The notes under the pieces are model-generated. The model was not told where the DNA came from, searched no databases, and was given only the letters and a program-made list of their open reading frames with translations. This document shows, piece after piece, positions 1-10,070 of a DNA stretch of 64,000 nucleotides. The stretch spans positions 43,969-107,968 of the forward strand of contig JAJFKS010000014.1 of NCBI GenBank assembly GCA_021773115.1, read 5' to 3'. Positions within the stretch are counted from its first letter, which is position 1. Every line of letters starts with the position of its first letter. This DNA is from Woeseiaceae bacterium. GTDB lineage: Bacteria; Pseudomonadota; Gammaproteobacteria; Steroidobacterales; Woeseiaceae. The position numbers and the translations under genes are program-made.

Positions 1-296
1 CTTATCGTGGTGCTCAGCTGGTGCAAGGAATGTGGCTTTTTACGGGCTAGGGCTCGAGACGGGGCATCAGGCGGCCGATGATAGACGGCAAAACCTGAAC
101 GCTGCAATAACGAGTCTGATGTTGGGGCGACGACTGGTTCACGGAATCGGCGTATCAAGACGCATTACTATAGGGATGCTGGGTTCGTGAACAAAGTCAC
201 GTTTTATTTAACATTTTATTGATATATAGTTAAATCGCGTTGCTAATGTCCGACCTAGAATTGACTCGCAACTTACCGACTTAGAAGGAAAAAAAC

Positions 297-1358
297 GTGC
301 TTTTTGGCAATAAATCACAGCCATTGCTGGGCCTCGACATCACGACATCGTCGGTTAAATTGATAGAGCTTTCGCAGAGCGGAAAGCGCTATCGAGTTGA
401 GTCATATTCAGCAGAGCCAACACCCCCGAGTTCAGTGAATTAAAAAGCCATTGTTGACGCCAAGGCCGTCGGCGAGGCCATTCGCCGCGCGGTTAAACGT
501 GCAGGGGCAAAGGCAACCGATGTAGCCGTCGCAATCAGTGGTGATGCGGCGATTACGAAAGTCATCCAGATGCCATCGAGTCTTTCGGCAAGAGACCTTG
601 AAGGGCAGGTCGAAATCCAGGCGGATCAGTACATACCGTTCCCGATGGAAGAGGTGAGCTTCGACTACGAAGTGATCGGCCCCAACGACAAGGACCCGGA
701 GCTGATGGACGTTTTGCTGGTCGCAACCCGGACCGAAAACGTCGAGCAGCGCCAGTCGGCCGTAACGGCTGCCGGACTGACGACACAAATTGTCGACGTC
801 GAAGCGTTCGCGCTTGAGAATGCCTGCCGCTTGTTAAGTCACCAGATTCCGGACGGTGGTATCGGGCAGTCAGTCGCGGTAGTCGACATCGGCGCGAGCA
901 GCACCACTTTTAGTGTATTGAAGGATCTCAAAGTCGTTTATACGCGAGACTTTAACTTCGGTGGCCAGCAATTGACCGAAGAAATCATGCGTACCTACGG
1001 TTTATCAATGGAAGATGCAGGACGCGCGAAAAAGCAGGGCGGCCTGCCAAGTAACTATCAACCTGAAGTACTCGAACCCTTCATTGATGATATGACGCAG
1101 CAGGTCAGTCGTTCGCTGCAGTTCTACCTGGCATCAGGTGGCGGTCGCGAGCAGCCGGACATGATCCTGGTTTGCGGCGGTTGCGCCAATATTCCAGGAA
1201 TCGCGGATGTCATCTCGAGTCGTGTGGGTATCCCGACCGAGGTCGGTGATCCACTCGGCCAAATGAAGATTTCATCCAAAGCCAAATCACAGGGCGTAAA
1301 CAAAGATGCGACAGCACTTCTTACTGCTTGCGGTCTCGCACTGAGGAGTTTTGACTAA
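297..1358 (+). pseudogene. pilM: Type IV pilus inner-membrane assembly protein PilM, interrupted by an in-frame TAA
   Basis: PilM is an actin-like cytoplasmic ATPase that binds the N-terminus of PilN and links the pilus alignment complex to the cytoplasm. A GTG at 297 follows an AAGGAA Shine-Dalgarno and opens a frame encoding the phosphate-1-like segment LGLDITTSSVKLIEL. That frame meets TAA at 441-443 (codon 49), then continues in the same frame with KAIVDAKAVGEAIRRAV to TAA at 1356-1358. Without the stop it would encode 353 residues, the usual PilM length. VVDIGASSTTFSVL (phosphate 2) and the glycine-rich VCGGCANIPGI are intact downstream. The first ATG after the stop is at 570, which would omit about 91 residues including the first nucleotide-binding strand. 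A single GAA-to-TAA change would explain it. It could be a true nonsense mutation or a sequencing error. The stop overlap with pilN (TAATG) is kept. Confidence 0.85.
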
Positions 1359-1924
1359 TGCCTAGTATTAATCTACTCCCATGGCGCGAGGCGGAACGCC
1401 AAAAACGTCAACGGGATTTCGGTATCGCCATGGGCGCCGCCGTCATCGCGGGCATCGCTGTCATCATGCTGTCGATGCTGTTTTATTCGCAATTGATTTC
1501 AGCGCAGGAGTCTCGCAATAGCCGGCTCAAGGCCGAAATTGCCATCCTTGAAGAAAGCATCAAGGAAATCGATAGCCTGGAACGGCAGAAGGAACGCCTG
1601 CTGGCGCGTATGGAAATTATCGAACAACTGCAGAAAAGCCGGCCGGAAATTGTGCACCTGTTTGATGAACTCGTTCGGCAGTTGCCCGAGGGTGTTTACC
1701 TGACGGGCATGAAGCAGACGGGTTCGCGGGTTGAGTTGCGGGGCATTGCGCAATCCAGCACGCGCGTATCCGCGCTGATGCGACAGATTGATGCCTCGGT
1801 CTGGCTAACGGACCCGGAGGTTGAGCGTGTCGAAACCAAGCAGTCTGGCAGTTCCAGGCAGTCGGAGTTCGTCGTTTACGCCAAGCAGGTTCGTTCGGAC
1901 GCTGATCTGGAGGATGACGTATGA
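1358..1924 (+). CDS. pilN: Type IV pilus assembly protein PilN
   Basis: PilN is a bitopic inner-membrane protein that bridges cytoplasmic PilM and periplasmic PilO/PilP. The 188-residue product opens with the conserved PilM-binding motif INLLPWR (residues 4-10). A basic stretch and one membrane helix at about 24-46 follow, then a coiled-coil-like region (about 50-90) and a small ferredoxin-like periplasmic domain. Length is normal for the family. The ATG shares one base with the pilM stop, and its own end overlaps pilO by four bases (ATGA), so the cluster is translationally coupled. No key residue seems missing. Confidence 0.95.
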   Translation: MPSINLLPWREAERQKRQRDFGIAMGAAVIAGIAVIMLSMLFYSQLISAQESRNSRLKAEIAILEESIKEIDSLERQKERLLARMEIIEQLQKSRPEIVHLFDELVRQLPEGVYLTGMKQTGSRVELRGIAQSSTRVSALMRQIDASVWLTDPEVERVETKQSGSSRQSEFVVYAKQVRSDADLEDDV

Positions 1925-2520
1925 GCATGATAGACGACCTCCAAAGTCTGGACGTCAATGACGTTGGCCGCTGGCCACTGGCTTTTCGTGCCGCCGTAAT
2001 CGGCCTGGTGTTTGTCGGCGTTGTAGGTCTTGGAATCTATTTCACAATCATCAAAGACAAACGCCCGCAACTATTGCGCGCGGAGGCGGATCAAATTGCA
2101 CTGCAAACGACCTTTGAGAACAAGCAAAGGAAAGCCGTCAACTACGACGCCTACAAGGCGCAGCTGGCTCAGATCGAACAGTCTTTCGGCACCATGTTGC
2201 GGCAGCTACCGGGCGAGACCGAAATCCCGAGCCTGATTGTCGATATTTCGCAAACTGGACTGGCGGCCGGCCTGCAGGAAAAACTATTTGTTCCACAGGC
2301 GGAGATTCCCCGCGAATTCTACGCCGAGAAACCCATCCAGATTCGCCTGACCGGCAACTATCATGAGATTGGCAAATTCGTCAGCGGAATTGCTGCGTTG
2401 CCGCGAATCGTAACGTTGCACAACATTACGATAACGCCGGAATCCAGCGACAGCTTTGATGTCTTGAGTATGGAAGTGACCGCTCAGACATACCGCTACC
2501 TGGACGAGGAGGCTAACTAA
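1921..2520 (+). CDS. pilO: Type IV pilus assembly protein PilO
   Basis: PilO pairs with PilN in the periplasm to form the alignment complex that joins the inner-membrane motor to the PilQ secretin. The 199-residue product has a short cytoplasmic N-terminus, one membrane segment at about 20-42 (rich in V, G, I and F), a coiled-coil stretch to about 90 and a C-terminal domain with the PilO-like phrase VSGIAALPRIVTLHNITI. It starts in an ATGA overlap with pilN and ends in TAATG with pilP. Identification rests on position in the pilMNOPQ order and on this C-terminal segment. Confidence 0.94.
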   Translation: MSMIDDLQSLDVNDVGRWPLAFRAAVIGLVFVGVVGLGIYFTIIKDKRPQLLRAEADQIALQTTFENKQRKAVNYDAYKAQLAQIEQSFGTMLRQLPGETEIPSLIVDISQTGLAAGLQEKLFVPQAEIPREFYAEKPIQIRLTGNYHEIGKFVSGIAALPRIVTLHNITITPESSDSFDVLSMEVTAQTYRYLDEEAN

Positions 2521-3044
2521 TGCGCACTTCTCCAATGATCAAACACGCCTTGCTGCTGGCGGTATTTGCCGTCGGCGCTTCCGGCTGCGGCGGCGGTGGC
2601 GATGACCTTGACCAGTACATCAACGATATTAAGAAGCGTCCCGGCGGTCGTATTGAACCGCTGCCGGAAATTACGCCCTACGAAGTCTTCAGTTATGTCG
2701 CCGATGTGCAAGGTCTGCGATCACCGTTTCGCCCGGATACACCACAGGCAGGTGGCAAGGGCGGCGGCCCGCGACCGGATGTCGAGCGCAGTCGTGAATA
2801 CCTTGAAAGCTTTCCGCTCGATTCGTTGAGCATGGTTGGAACGCTGCACATCGGTGAAACGATGTATGGCCTGGTACAAACTTCGGACGGTTTGATTCAC
2901 CGTGTCATTCCCGGCAACTATCTGGGACAAAATGACGGACGGATTACGGGAATTTCTGAATCGGAAATCGGCTTGGTAGAGATTATTTCTGATGGTATTG
3001 GCGGCTATATCGAAAGAGACGCCGCGGTTGGTCTTTCAGACTGA
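2520..3044 (+). CDS. pilP: Type IV pilus lipoprotein PilP
   Basis: PilP is an inner-membrane lipoprotein that contacts PilNO and the N-domains of PilQ. The 174-residue product has a signal peptide ending in the lipobox GASGC, so Cys23 is the predicted lipidated residue. It is followed by a glycine-rich linker and the PilP beta-sandwich, with the typical phrases GTLHIGETMYGLVQ and HRVIPGNYLGQNDGRI. An alternative start at the internal ATG six codons in (2535) would still leave a full signal peptide. The gene shares its first base with the pilO stop and lies about 28 bases before pilQ. Confidence 0.94.
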   Translation: MRTSPMIKHALLLAVFAVGASGCGGGGDDLDQYINDIKKRPGGRIEPLPEITPYEVFSYVADVQGLRSPFRPDTPQAGGKGGGPRPDVERSREYLESFPLDSLSMVGTLHIGETMYGLVQTSDGLIHRVIPGNYLGQNDGRITGISESEIGLVEIISDGIGGYIERDAAVGLSD

Positions 3045-3072
3045 CACCTGCATGGAACTGGGAGTTATAGGA

Positions 3073-5253
3073 ATGATGTTCAAATTCAAACCGACAGCCG
3101 GACGTCGTAATTCGATGTTAACAATGGCTGCATTGGCACAAGCGGCGCTGCTGCTTTTCTGGGGCGCTGCGGCTAGCGCACAGGAAGGTAATCGGCTGCA
3201 GGATATTCAGGTTCAGAGTCTGCCCGGCCAGCGTGTCGAGTTGAAGCTCATTATGAGCGACACTGCACCCGAGCCACTTGCCTTTACCATTGAAAATCCG
3301 GCGCGTATCGCGCTTGATTTACCGAATACAACACTGGGGCTGAGCTCGCGCCGCCGCGACGTCAACTTAGGACCCCTGAATACTGTGCTGACTGCCGAGG
3401 CCAATGGCCGTACGCGAGTCGTGCTGAACCTAGGCTCCATGGTTCAGTACCAGACGTCACACAGCGGCAACACGGTTACCGTCATCTTGGGTGACGGCGA
3501 TGATTACAGTGCAGGTACCACCCAGTTCGCCAGCACTGCAGCATCCAGCGACCGTTCGTATGCCGCCCCGGGCAGCCGTTCAATCTCGGGCGTTGATTTC
3601 CGCCGAACACGCGATGGCGGTGGTCGCGTTGTCGTAAACCTGACGGATCCATCAACACCAGTCGACATTCGCCAGGAAGGCGGACGCGTCGTTGCGGTCT
3701 TTAAGGACACCAGTCTGCCGGCTGAACTGATGCGTCGTCTTGATGTCATGGACTTCGCAACACCCGTTACGACAGTTGATACGCTGCGCACCAACCTTGA
3801 CACACGAATCGTGATCTCGGCTGATGGCAAGTACGAGCAACTCGCGTATCAGTCGGACAATGAATTCACAATCGAAATCAATCCGGCGCCAGAAACGACA
3901 GATGCTGAATCCAGCCTGTTCTCATCGGACAAAGAATACGAAGGTCAACGCCTGACGCTGAACTTCCAGGACATCGAAACACGTGCTGTTCTGCAGTTGC
4001 TGGCTGAAACTTCGGGCAAGAACATTGTTGTATCTGACACCGTTCAGGGTAACGTGACTTTGCGTTTGCGTAATGTTCCGTGGGACCAGGCACTCGACAT
4101 CGTAATGACGACGAAAGGTCTGGACATGCGCCAGAATGGTAACGTCATCATGGTCGCGCCGGCTGAAGAAATTGCAGCGCGTGAAACCGCCGACCTAGAA
4201 GCACAGCTTGCAATCAGTGAGCTTGAGCCGACCTACTCCGAGTTTTTACAGGTGAACTACGCGAAAGCATCGGATCTTGCGACGCTAATCACTGGCGGCA
4301 CTGGCAGCAAAACCATGCTCTCGGATCGCGGCAGCCTCGGCGTTGACGAGCGTACCAATACACTTCTTGTGCAGGACACCGCTGAGCGATTGCAGATCGT
4401 TCGTCGCATGGTTCGCACACTCGATGTTCCGATCAAGCAGGTTCTTATCGAATCACGCATTGTTGTCGTAAACGATGACTTCAGTCGTGACCTCGGTGTC
4501 AGGCTTGGCATTACCTCCAACAACATTGGTCCTCGCGACCTGTTGGTTACATCAGGCAGTGCTGTCGGTTCAAATAATTACCTGAGCTCGATTCTCGAAG
4601 CGGCAAACGACCCGACCGGACAGACAACAGTCGAATTTCCGCAGCAGAGCGAGCGCTTCAACGTGAACGTTCCGATTGCTGATGCGGCTGGGCGGTTCTC
4701 GCTGGCTCTTCTTAAGAGTGACGTACTGATTGATCTTGAATTGTCGGCACTGGAAGCTGAAGGACGCGGCGAAATTGTTTCGACACCGCGTGTTATCACG
4801 GCTAACCAAAGTGAAGCGACTATCAAGCAGGGTGTGGAAATTCCGTTCCAGCAGTCTGCGTCTTCGGGTGCGACAACGATCCAATTCAAGGAAGCGGTTC
4901 TTGAGCTGGTTGTAACCCCGCAGATTACGCCGGATAACAACATCATTATGGACCTTCGCGTCAGCAAAGATAACGTTGGCGAGATTATCTCCACGGGTGG
5001 TTTTGGCGGCACGGTTCCGAGTATCGACACTCGCTCGGTGGAAACGCAGGTGCTTGTAGCCGACGGCCAGACGGTTGTTCTCGGTGGCATCTACGAGACG
5101 GAGCGTCGTGAGACCATCAAGAAGGTACCGCTCCTTGGCGATATCCCGTTTGTTGGTGCCATGTTCCGCAGCAAGCAACGGCTCAATAACAAGGCTGAGC
5201 TGCTGATCTTCGTCACGCCGCGTATTCTTGAAGAAGGCGCAAGCGTTTACTAA
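3073..5253 (+). CDS. pilQ: Type IV pilus secretin PilQ
   Basis: PilQ forms the outer-membrane multimeric channel through which the pilus fibre passes. I chose the ATG at 3073 (726 residues), eight bases after GGAG and directly followed by a signal peptide. The open frame extends upstream to 2992 inside pilP, but that extension is an overlap with pilP coding sequence. Domains in order are two AMIN domains (about 45-120 and 170-255, peptidoglycan binding), the short secretin/TonB N-domain (about 296-345), the secretin N1 domain (about 390-460) and the secretin channel (about 550-720), with the signature VPLLGDIPFVGAMFR near 685. It is last in the operon and is followed by a strong terminator. 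Confidence 0.96.
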   Translation: MMFKFKPTAGRRNSMLTMAALAQAALLLFWGAAASAQEGNRLQDIQVQSLPGQRVELKLIMSDTAPEPLAFTIENPARIALDLPNTTLGLSSRRRDVNLGPLNTVLTAEANGRTRVVLNLGSMVQYQTSHSGNTVTVILGDGDDYSAGTTQFASTAASSDRSYAAPGSRSISGVDFRRTRDGGGRVVVNLTDPSTPVDIRQEGGRVVAVFKDTSLPAELMRRLDVMDFATPVTTVDTLRTNLDTRIVISADGKYEQLAYQSDNEFTIEINPAPETTDAESSLFSSDKEYEGQRLTLNFQDIETRAVLQLLAETSGKNIVVSDTVQGNVTLRLRNVPWDQALDIVMTTKGLDMRQNGNVIMVAPAEEIAARETADLEAQLAISELEPTYSEFLQVNYAKASDLATLITGGTGSKTMLSDRGSLGVDERTNTLLVQDTAERLQIVRRMVRTLDVPIKQVLIESRIVVVNDDFSRDLGVRLGITSNNIGPRDLLVTSGSAVGSNNYLSSILEAANDPTGQTTVEFPQQSERFNVNVPIADAAGRFSLALLKSDVLIDLELSALEAEGRGEIVSTPRVITANQSEATIKQGVEIPFQQSASSGATTIQFKEAVLELVVTPQITPDNNIIMDLRVSKDNVGEIISTGGFGGTVPSIDTRSVETQVLVADGQTVVLGGIYETERRETIKKVPLLGDIPFVGAMFRSKQRLNNKAELLIFVTPRILEEGASVY

Positions 5254-5277
5254 GCGGTCAGCGCTCCAATAAACTGT

Positions 5278-5306
5278 AAAGCCAACCTTCGGGTTGGCTT
5301 TCTTTT
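5278..5306 (+). terminator. Rho-independent terminator of the pil operon
   Basis: A perfect 10-bp stem (AAAGCCAACC / GGTTGGCTTT) with a TTCG tetraloop is followed by CTTTT, 25 bases after the pilQ stop. It separates pilQ from aroK, which starts at 5324. Confidence 0.9.
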
Positions 5307-5323
5307 GTGAGAAAGCATCGTCA

Positions 5324-5836
5324 ATGAAACATCCCAGGAATATTTTTCTCATCGGCCCGATGGGCGCAGGAAAATCAGCGGTTGGACGCTATCTTGCGCG
5401 GACCTTGCATCTGTCCTTTGTTGATAGCGATGACGAGATTGAGTCGCGGACCGGTGTCGATATTCCGTTCATCTTTGAGAAAGAGGGTGAGTCCGGTTTC
5501 CGCAAACGCGAGGCTGCGGTCATTGACGATTTGAGCAAGATGGACGGTGTCGTGCTCGCGACCGGTGGCGGCGCGGTCATCGATCCCGACAGTCGCAGTC
5601 GCCTCGGAGGCCGCGGCTTCGTCGTCTACCTGCTTACGAGTGTGGACCAACAGGTTGCAAGGACACAGAAGGGCCGTGAACGGCCGCTGCTAGAGGGCGG
5701 TGATCCGCGCGAGACGCTAACGGCCCTATTGGAGTTGCGCGACCCCCTGTACCGGGAAATTGCGGATATCGTTGTGTTAACCGATGGTCGCAAAGTGAAG
5801 TCTGTCGCCGACGAAATTATCGAACAGGTTTCGTAG
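5324..5836 (+). CDS. aroK: Shikimate kinase
   Basis: AroK phosphorylates shikimate with ATP at the fifth step of the chorismate pathway in the cytoplasm. The product is 170 residues, the usual length. Walker A is GPMGAGKS (11-18), followed by the shikimate-binding DSDDEIE (about 34-40), the FRKREAA helix, and the ATGGGAV motif near 80. The lid arginines lie in KGRERPLL. I chose ATG 5324. The frame also opens at a TTG at 5294, but that lies inside the pilQ terminator stem and is unlikely. The gene sits before aroB as in many gammaproteobacteria. Confidence 0.95.
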   Translation: MKHPRNIFLIGPMGAGKSAVGRYLARTLHLSFVDSDDEIESRTGVDIPFIFEKEGESGFRKREAAVIDDLSKMDGVVLATGGGAVIDPDSRSRLGGRGFVVYLLTSVDQQVARTQKGRERPLLEGGDPRETLTALLELRDPLYREIADIVVLTDGRKVKSVADEIIEQVS

Positions 5837-5889
5837 CAGCGCACGTTGCGCACATGTTGTTTCGCGCGCAGGGCGCGCCCCTACGTTGG

Positions 5890-5901
5890 TATACTGCCGT
5901 C
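5890..5901 (+). promoter_or_regulatory. -10-like TATACT six bases before the aroB start
   Basis: TATACT (5890-5895) is followed by exactly six bases and then the aroB ATG at 5902. Initiation from it would begin at or next to the A of the ATG and give a leaderless mRNA. There is no good -35 hexamer at 16-18 bp and no Shine-Dalgarno before aroB. Readthrough from aroK is the alternative. Confidence 0.35.
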
Positions 5902-6975
5902 ATGGCAAAGCACTCCACTATCACCGTCAAGCTGGGCGATCGAAGCTACCCGATCATCATCGGTAGCGGCTTGCTGGACGGTGCCTTCGATCTGACGCGC
6001 TTTATGCGCGGATCCGACTGTCTGATCGTCAGCAACGAGACGGTTGCGCCGCTTTACCTCGACCGCCTGCGGGCAAATCTCGGCGACAAGACAATCCACA
6101 GCATTGAGTTGCCCGATGGCGAAGCCCATAAGTCAATCGCAAGCCTGCAAACCATACTGGATCGCCTCGCAGAGAGTGGCGCCGGCCGCGACACCACGGT
6201 CATTGCGCTCGGCGGAGGTGTCGTGGGCGATATCGCCGGATTCGCGGCCGCCTGCTACATGCGTGGCGTGGCGTTTATTCAGGTTCCGACTACGCTGCTT
6301 GCCCAGGTTGATTCATCTGTCGGCGGCAAAACCGGAGTCAACCATCCCGAGGGCAAAAATCTCATCGGTGCGTTCCACCAGCCGCGAGCCGTTTTGATTG
6401 ATACGAGCACACTATCAAGCCTGCCGGATCGGGAACTGAAAGCGGGGCTGGCGGAAGTCATCAAACACGGTGCAATTTGCGACATTGAGTTCTTCGCCTG
6501 GCTGGAAGAAAACATGCAGAAGCTGCTACGAAAAGAGCCTCTGGCACTGGCACATGCCGTGCAGCGGTCCTGCGAAATCAAGGCAGAAGTTGTTGCTGAC
6601 GACGAACGTGAGGCGGGACGACGCGCAATTCTGAATTTTGGCCACACCTTCGGTCACGCGATTGAGCGTTGCGAGGGCTACGGCGAATGGCTGCATGGTG
6701 AAGCGGTCGCTGCTGGCATGGTCATGGCGGCCGAGCTCAGCGGTATCATCGATGCGGATATTGACAGGCTGCGCGCGTTGATCGCCCAGGCGGGCCTGCC
6801 GGTGTCACCGCCGAGCATCGATGCCGACAGCTGGATGCGGGCGATGGGAATGGACAAAAAGGTCGAACAGGACCAGCTTCGCTTCGTTTTGCTGCATGCA
6901 CTGGGCGACGCTCACGTGACAAGCTCTTACGATAATGAGCTACTCCGGCAGATTGTTGGCGCAGACGCCCGGTGA
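5902..6975 (+). CDS. aroB: 3-dehydroquinate synthase
   Basis: AroB converts DAHP to 3-dehydroquinate, the second chorismate-pathway step, using NAD and a divalent metal. I chose ATG 5902 (357 residues), which gives the family start [18 protein letters not shown]. An upstream in-frame ATG at 5854 would add 16 atypical residues. The NAD-binding [11 protein letters not shown], the substrate/metal region with KHG and [12 protein letters not shown], and the downstream HGEAVAAGM are all present. The end overlaps the next gene by four bases (GTGA). The SPOR-domain gene damX, which follows aroB in many relatives, is absent. Confidence 0.95.
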   Translation: MAKHSTITVKLGDRSYPIIIGSGLLDGAFDLTRFMRGSDCLIVSNETVAPLYLDRLRANLGDKTIHSIELPDGEAHKSIASLQTILDRLAESGAGRDTTVIALGGGVVGDIAGFAAACYMRGVAFIQVPTTLLAQVDSSVGGKTGVNHPEGKNLIGAFHQPRAVLIDTSTLSSLPDRELKAGLAEVIKHGAICDIEFFAWLEENMQKLLRKEPLALAHAVQRSCEIKAEVVADDEREAGRRAILNFGHTFGHAIERCEGYGEWLHGEAVAAGMVMAAELSGIIDADIDRLRALIAQAGLPVSPPSIDADSWMRAMGMDKKVEQDQLRFVLLHALGDAHVTSSYDNELLRQIVGADAR

Positions 6976-8099
6976 GCGCTTCGCTGGCACCGTACGCGGC
7001 GCAGGAATCTCAGAGTCGCGGTCGACGCTATAAGGAGGAGCCCTCGGTTTATCGTGGCGAATATCAACGCGATCGAGATCGCATTATTCATTCCACGGCG
7101 TTTCGCCGGCTCATGTACAAGACTCAGGTTTTCGTCAATCACGAGGGTGACCTGTACCGAACTCGCCTGACGCATTCGCTGGAGGTCGCGCAAATTGGCC
7201 GTACGATCGCCGTTGCACTGCAACTTAATGAAGCACTCGCCGAGGCAATTTGCCTGGCGCACGACCTGGGACACACGCCATTCGGGCACGCCGGGCAAGA
7301 CACGCTCAACGCCTGCATGCACGACTACGGCGGCTTTGAACACAATCTGCAGTCGCTGCGTGTGGTCGACGTTCTTGAGGTAAAATACGCAGACTTTCCG
7401 GGACTCAACCTGATGTTCGAGACGCGCGAGGGTATTTTAAAGCACTGCTCGGCCCGCAATGCCCGAATGCTCGGCGATGTGGGGGAGCGCTTCCTGCAAC
7501 GAAAACAACCCGGTCTTGAGGCACAGCTCGCGAACATTGCTGACGCCATCGCTTACAACAACCACGACGTTGACGATGGTTACCGGGCGGGTCTGTTAAG
7601 CCTCGAGCAACTGCGGCAACAGCCACTGTTTGGTGACCGTCTCGACACGGTTCAGAAGCGCTACCCGGACCTTGACGACCGGCGCCTGATCTACGAAGTG
7701 ATTCGGCGCATGATCGGGTCGGTCGTTACTGACCTCATTGAGGAGACACGTCGCAGAATCAAGTCTGTCGCCCCGCAATCGATAGACAGCGTCCGTGATG
7801 CAGGCGTGCCGCTGGTTGCAATGTCGGATGCAATGCACGAACAACACAGTGCGCTGAAGAAGTTTCTCCACAGGCATCTGTACAGTCACGAAAAAAAGCT
7901 CGCGATGACGCGCGAGGTACAGGCGATTGTCAAAGACCTGTTCACAGCCTATATGGACGACGCCAGTCTGATGCCGGAAGAGTTCACCGAAGCGGCCCGC
8001 AATGCCGAGGGCAGCGATCGAGCTCGCGTCGTGGCCGATTTTATTGCCGGAATGACGGATCGATACGCGATCGCGGCCCACGAAACCATCTCAGGCTGA
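6972..8099 (+). CDS. dgt: Deoxyguanosinetriphosphate triphosphohydrolase-like protein (HD superfamily)
   Basis: dNTP triphosphohydrolases remove tripolyphosphate from dNTPs and help balance nucleotide pools. The 375-residue product begins at a GTG overlapping aroB. HD-domain metal ligands are visible as [10 protein letters not shown] (first His), [14 protein letters not shown] (His-Asp pair) and NNHDVDDG (distal Asp). The N-terminal [21 protein letters not shown] is typical of the Dgt-like type 2 branch rather than the longer E. coli Dgt, so substrate specificity may be broader than dGTP. The tight overlap suggests co-transcription with aroKB. Confidence 0.92.
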   Translation: MSASLAPYAAQESQSRGRRYKEEPSVYRGEYQRDRDRIIHSTAFRRLMYKTQVFVNHEGDLYRTRLTHSLEVAQIGRTIAVALQLNEALAEAICLAHDLGHTPFGHAGQDTLNACMHDYGGFEHNLQSLRVVDVLEVKYADFPGLNLMFETREGILKHCSARNARMLGDVGERFLQRKQPGLEAQLANIADAIAYNNHDVDDGYRAGLLSLEQLRQQPLFGDRLDTVQKRYPDLDDRRLIYEVIRRMIGSVVTDLIEETRRRIKSVAPQSIDSVRDAGVPLVAMSDAMHEQHSALKKFLHRHLYSHEKKLAMTREVQAIVKDLFTAYMDDASLMPEEFTEAARNAEGSDRARVVADFIAGMTDRYAIAAHETISG

Positions 8100-8142
8100 T
8101 AGAATTCGATCCCCGCGGGAAACCAGCAGACAAGGACCGCCT

Positions 8143-8859
8143 GTGCAACACAAAAATATCGCCTGCAAAGACCGGCTGATCTTCGCCATGGACGTGCCCA
8201 ACTGCGAGCGTGCCCGCGAGCTCACCGAAGAACTGGGCGACGCCATTACGTTCTACAAGATCGGTCTCGAGCTGATGATGAGCGGCGAGTATTTCGAACT
8301 ACTCGACTGGATGCTCGAACGGGACAAGAAAGTCTTCTGCGATTTGAAGTTCTTCGACATTCCGGCAACAGTTGGATCTGCCGTACGGCAACTAAAAGAT
8401 CGAGGCGCGAGTTTCGTGACCGTGCACGGCAACCGCTCAATCATGGAAGCCGCGGCTGAAAACAAAGGCGACACGCTCAAGGTTCTTGGCGTCACCGTTC
8501 TGACCAGCCTCGATCGTGGTGATCTGGACGACCTGGGATTCGCGTGCGATCTGGAAGCGCTGGTGCTGTCGCGGGCAAAGCAGGCGCTGGCTGCGGGCTG
8601 TGACGGTGTCATCTCGTCAGGCCTCGAAGTACCAAAACTTCGTGAGCACGTCGACAACAAATTACTCGTGGTTTCACCCGGGATCCGGCCGGTCGACAAC
8701 AAACCAATGGGTGACCAAAAACGCGTCGTAAGCGTTGAAACGGCATTTTCGAACGGCGCTGACTACATCGTCGTGGGCCGACCTATCCGCGATGCGGAAA
8801 ATCCACGCGCTGCTGCAGAAGCAATGCAAGCGTCCATCGAAACGCAAACAGGTGCCTGA
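8143..8859 (+). CDS. pyrF: Orotidine 5'-phosphate decarboxylase
   Basis: PyrF decarboxylates OMP to UMP, the last step of de novo pyrimidine synthesis. The 238-residue product starts at GTG 8143. It carries the FAMDVP strand and the catalytic region [13 protein letters not shown], where the usual histidine of DLKFHDIP is phenylalanine, a variant I regard as normal in part of the family. It ends with the phosphate-binding VVSPGIRP and [15 protein letters not shown]. It lies 43 bases after dgt and overlaps hemE by one base (TGATG). Confidence 0.94.
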   Translation: MQHKNIACKDRLIFAMDVPNCERARELTEELGDAITFYKIGLELMMSGEYFELLDWMLERDKKVFCDLKFFDIPATVGSAVRQLKDRGASFVTVHGNRSIMEAAAENKGDTLKVLGVTVLTSLDRGDLDDLGFACDLEALVLSRAKQALAAGCDGVISSGLEVPKLREHVDNKLLVVSPGIRPVDNKPMGDQKRVVSVETAFSNGADYIVVGRPIRDAENPRAAAEAMQASIETQTGA

Positions 8860-9923
8860 TGTCCAAACTTAAGAATGACGTTTTACTTCGCTCGCTGATG
8901 CGCGAGCCGGTAACCCGCACACCCGTCTGGATCATGCGGCAGGCGGGCCGATACCTGCCCGAATATCGCGAACTGCGAGCAAAAGCCGGCGACTTCATGA
9001 GCCTGTGTCAAAATCCGGAACTCGCCTGCGAAGTAACAGTGCAACCACTGCGACGCTTTAAGCTCGATGCGGCAATCCTGTTTTCCGACATCCTGACGAT
9101 TCCGGATGCGATGGGGCTCGGTCTCTATTTCGTCAGCGGTAAAGGCCCCAAATTCGAACGCCCGGTTCAGGACGCAAGATCAATCAAGAACCTGAAGGTG
9201 CCAGACGTCGAAAAGAAACTTGGCTATGTCTTCGAAACGGTACGCCGCGTGCGCGCCGAACTGAACGGCAACGTCCCACTCATCGGCTTTGCCGGTAGCC
9301 CATTCACCGTCGGCACCTACATGGTCGAAGGCGCATCAAGTCGCGAATTCCCAACCATCAAAGGCCTCGCAGCAGAAGCACCCGAGGTCCTCGATCGCCT
9401 GATGAACACCCTCGCCGAAACCACCATCGAATACCTCAACGCCCAAATTGACGCCGGTGCACAGGCGGTCCAAATCTTCGACACCTGGGGTGCCGCCCTC
9501 GAACCCGACGATTTCCGCCGCTTCTCAATGGCCAGCATGCAAAAGATCATCGACGGCCTGACCCGAACCCACGACGGCCGCCAGGTTCCGGTCATTGTCT
9601 TCACCAAAGGCGCTGGACCGTTACTGAAGGATCTGGCAGAAACGGGTTGTGATGCTTTGGGAGTGGATTGGACAACAGACCTCGCCACCGCCCGACAATA
9701 TGTTTCTGACAAAGTCGCGCTGCAAGGTAACCTCGATCCGGCAACGCTAAGAGAGAGCCCGGACGTGATTCGACAAGGCGTTGCGGACACACTCGCAAGC
9801 TACGGAGATGGCCCGGGCCATGTTTTCAACCTTGGCCACGGAATTACGCCTGATATCAAACCCGAGCACCTGGGAGCATTGGTGGATGCCGTGCATGAGT
9901 TGAGTCCCGAATACCACGATTAG
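8859..9923 (+). CDS. hemE: Uroporphyrinogen decarboxylase
   Basis: HemE removes four carboxylates from uroporphyrinogen III to give coproporphyrinogen III in haem synthesis. The 354-residue product is full length. The first signature is [15 protein letters not shown] (about residues 25-40), whose arginines bind the substrate. The second signature is [16 protein letters not shown], and a catalytic aspartate lies in the [13 protein letters not shown] region. It shares one base with pyrF and is last in the aroK-to-hemE run. A pair of structured repeats follows. Confidence 0.96.
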   Translation: MSKLKNDVLLRSLMREPVTRTPVWIMRQAGRYLPEYRELRAKAGDFMSLCQNPELACEVTVQPLRRFKLDAAILFSDILTIPDAMGLGLYFVSGKGPKFERPVQDARSIKNLKVPDVEKKLGYVFETVRRVRAELNGNVPLIGFAGSPFTVGTYMVEGASSREFPTIKGLAAEAPEVLDRLMNTLAETTIEYLNAQIDAGAQAVQIFDTWGAALEPDDFRRFSMASMQKIIDGLTRTHDGRQVPVIVFTKGAGPLLKDLAETGCDALGVDWTTDLATARQYVSDKVALQGNLDPATLRESPDVIRQGVADTLASYGDGPGHVFNLGHGITPDIKPEHLGALVDAVHELSPEYHD

Positions 9924-9952
9924 TGTCGTACTTGACCGCTGCACCAGGGAGC

Positions 9953-10031
9953 GGAGCGTTCCGGAAAGTGTTTAAAGGAAATAAAGCGGACCGAAGGGAG
10001 CCATTCCGATAAACACTTTCCGGAACGATCC
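9953..10031. repeat. Palindromic repeat element, copy A
   Basis: Arms 9953-9974 and 10010-10031 are inverted copies with one mismatch in 22 bp. They enclose 35 bases holding the core GGAAATAAAGCGGA directly followed by CCGAAGGGAGCCATTCC. The same two core halves recur in copy B at 10071-10162 with entirely different arm sequence. It lies between convergent hemE and the cupin gene. Confidence 0.8.
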
Positions 10032-10070
10032 GCGGCCAGTCAGGTAACAATCGTCACACTGTTCACGGGT

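Noticed and set aside
1..296. Divergent mrcA/ponA start expected upstream of pilM
   Set aside because: I read the reverse strand and found only short frames with early stops; no penicillin-binding protein N-terminus is visible.
2992..3072. Extended pilQ N-terminus
   Set aside because: The upstream in-frame start lies within pilP and would bury the signal peptide; ATG 3073 has a ribosome site.
4570..5352. 260-codon minus-strand frame opposite pilQ
   Set aside because: It lies entirely antisense to the secretin domain of pilQ and crosses the pil terminator; a codon-bias shadow.
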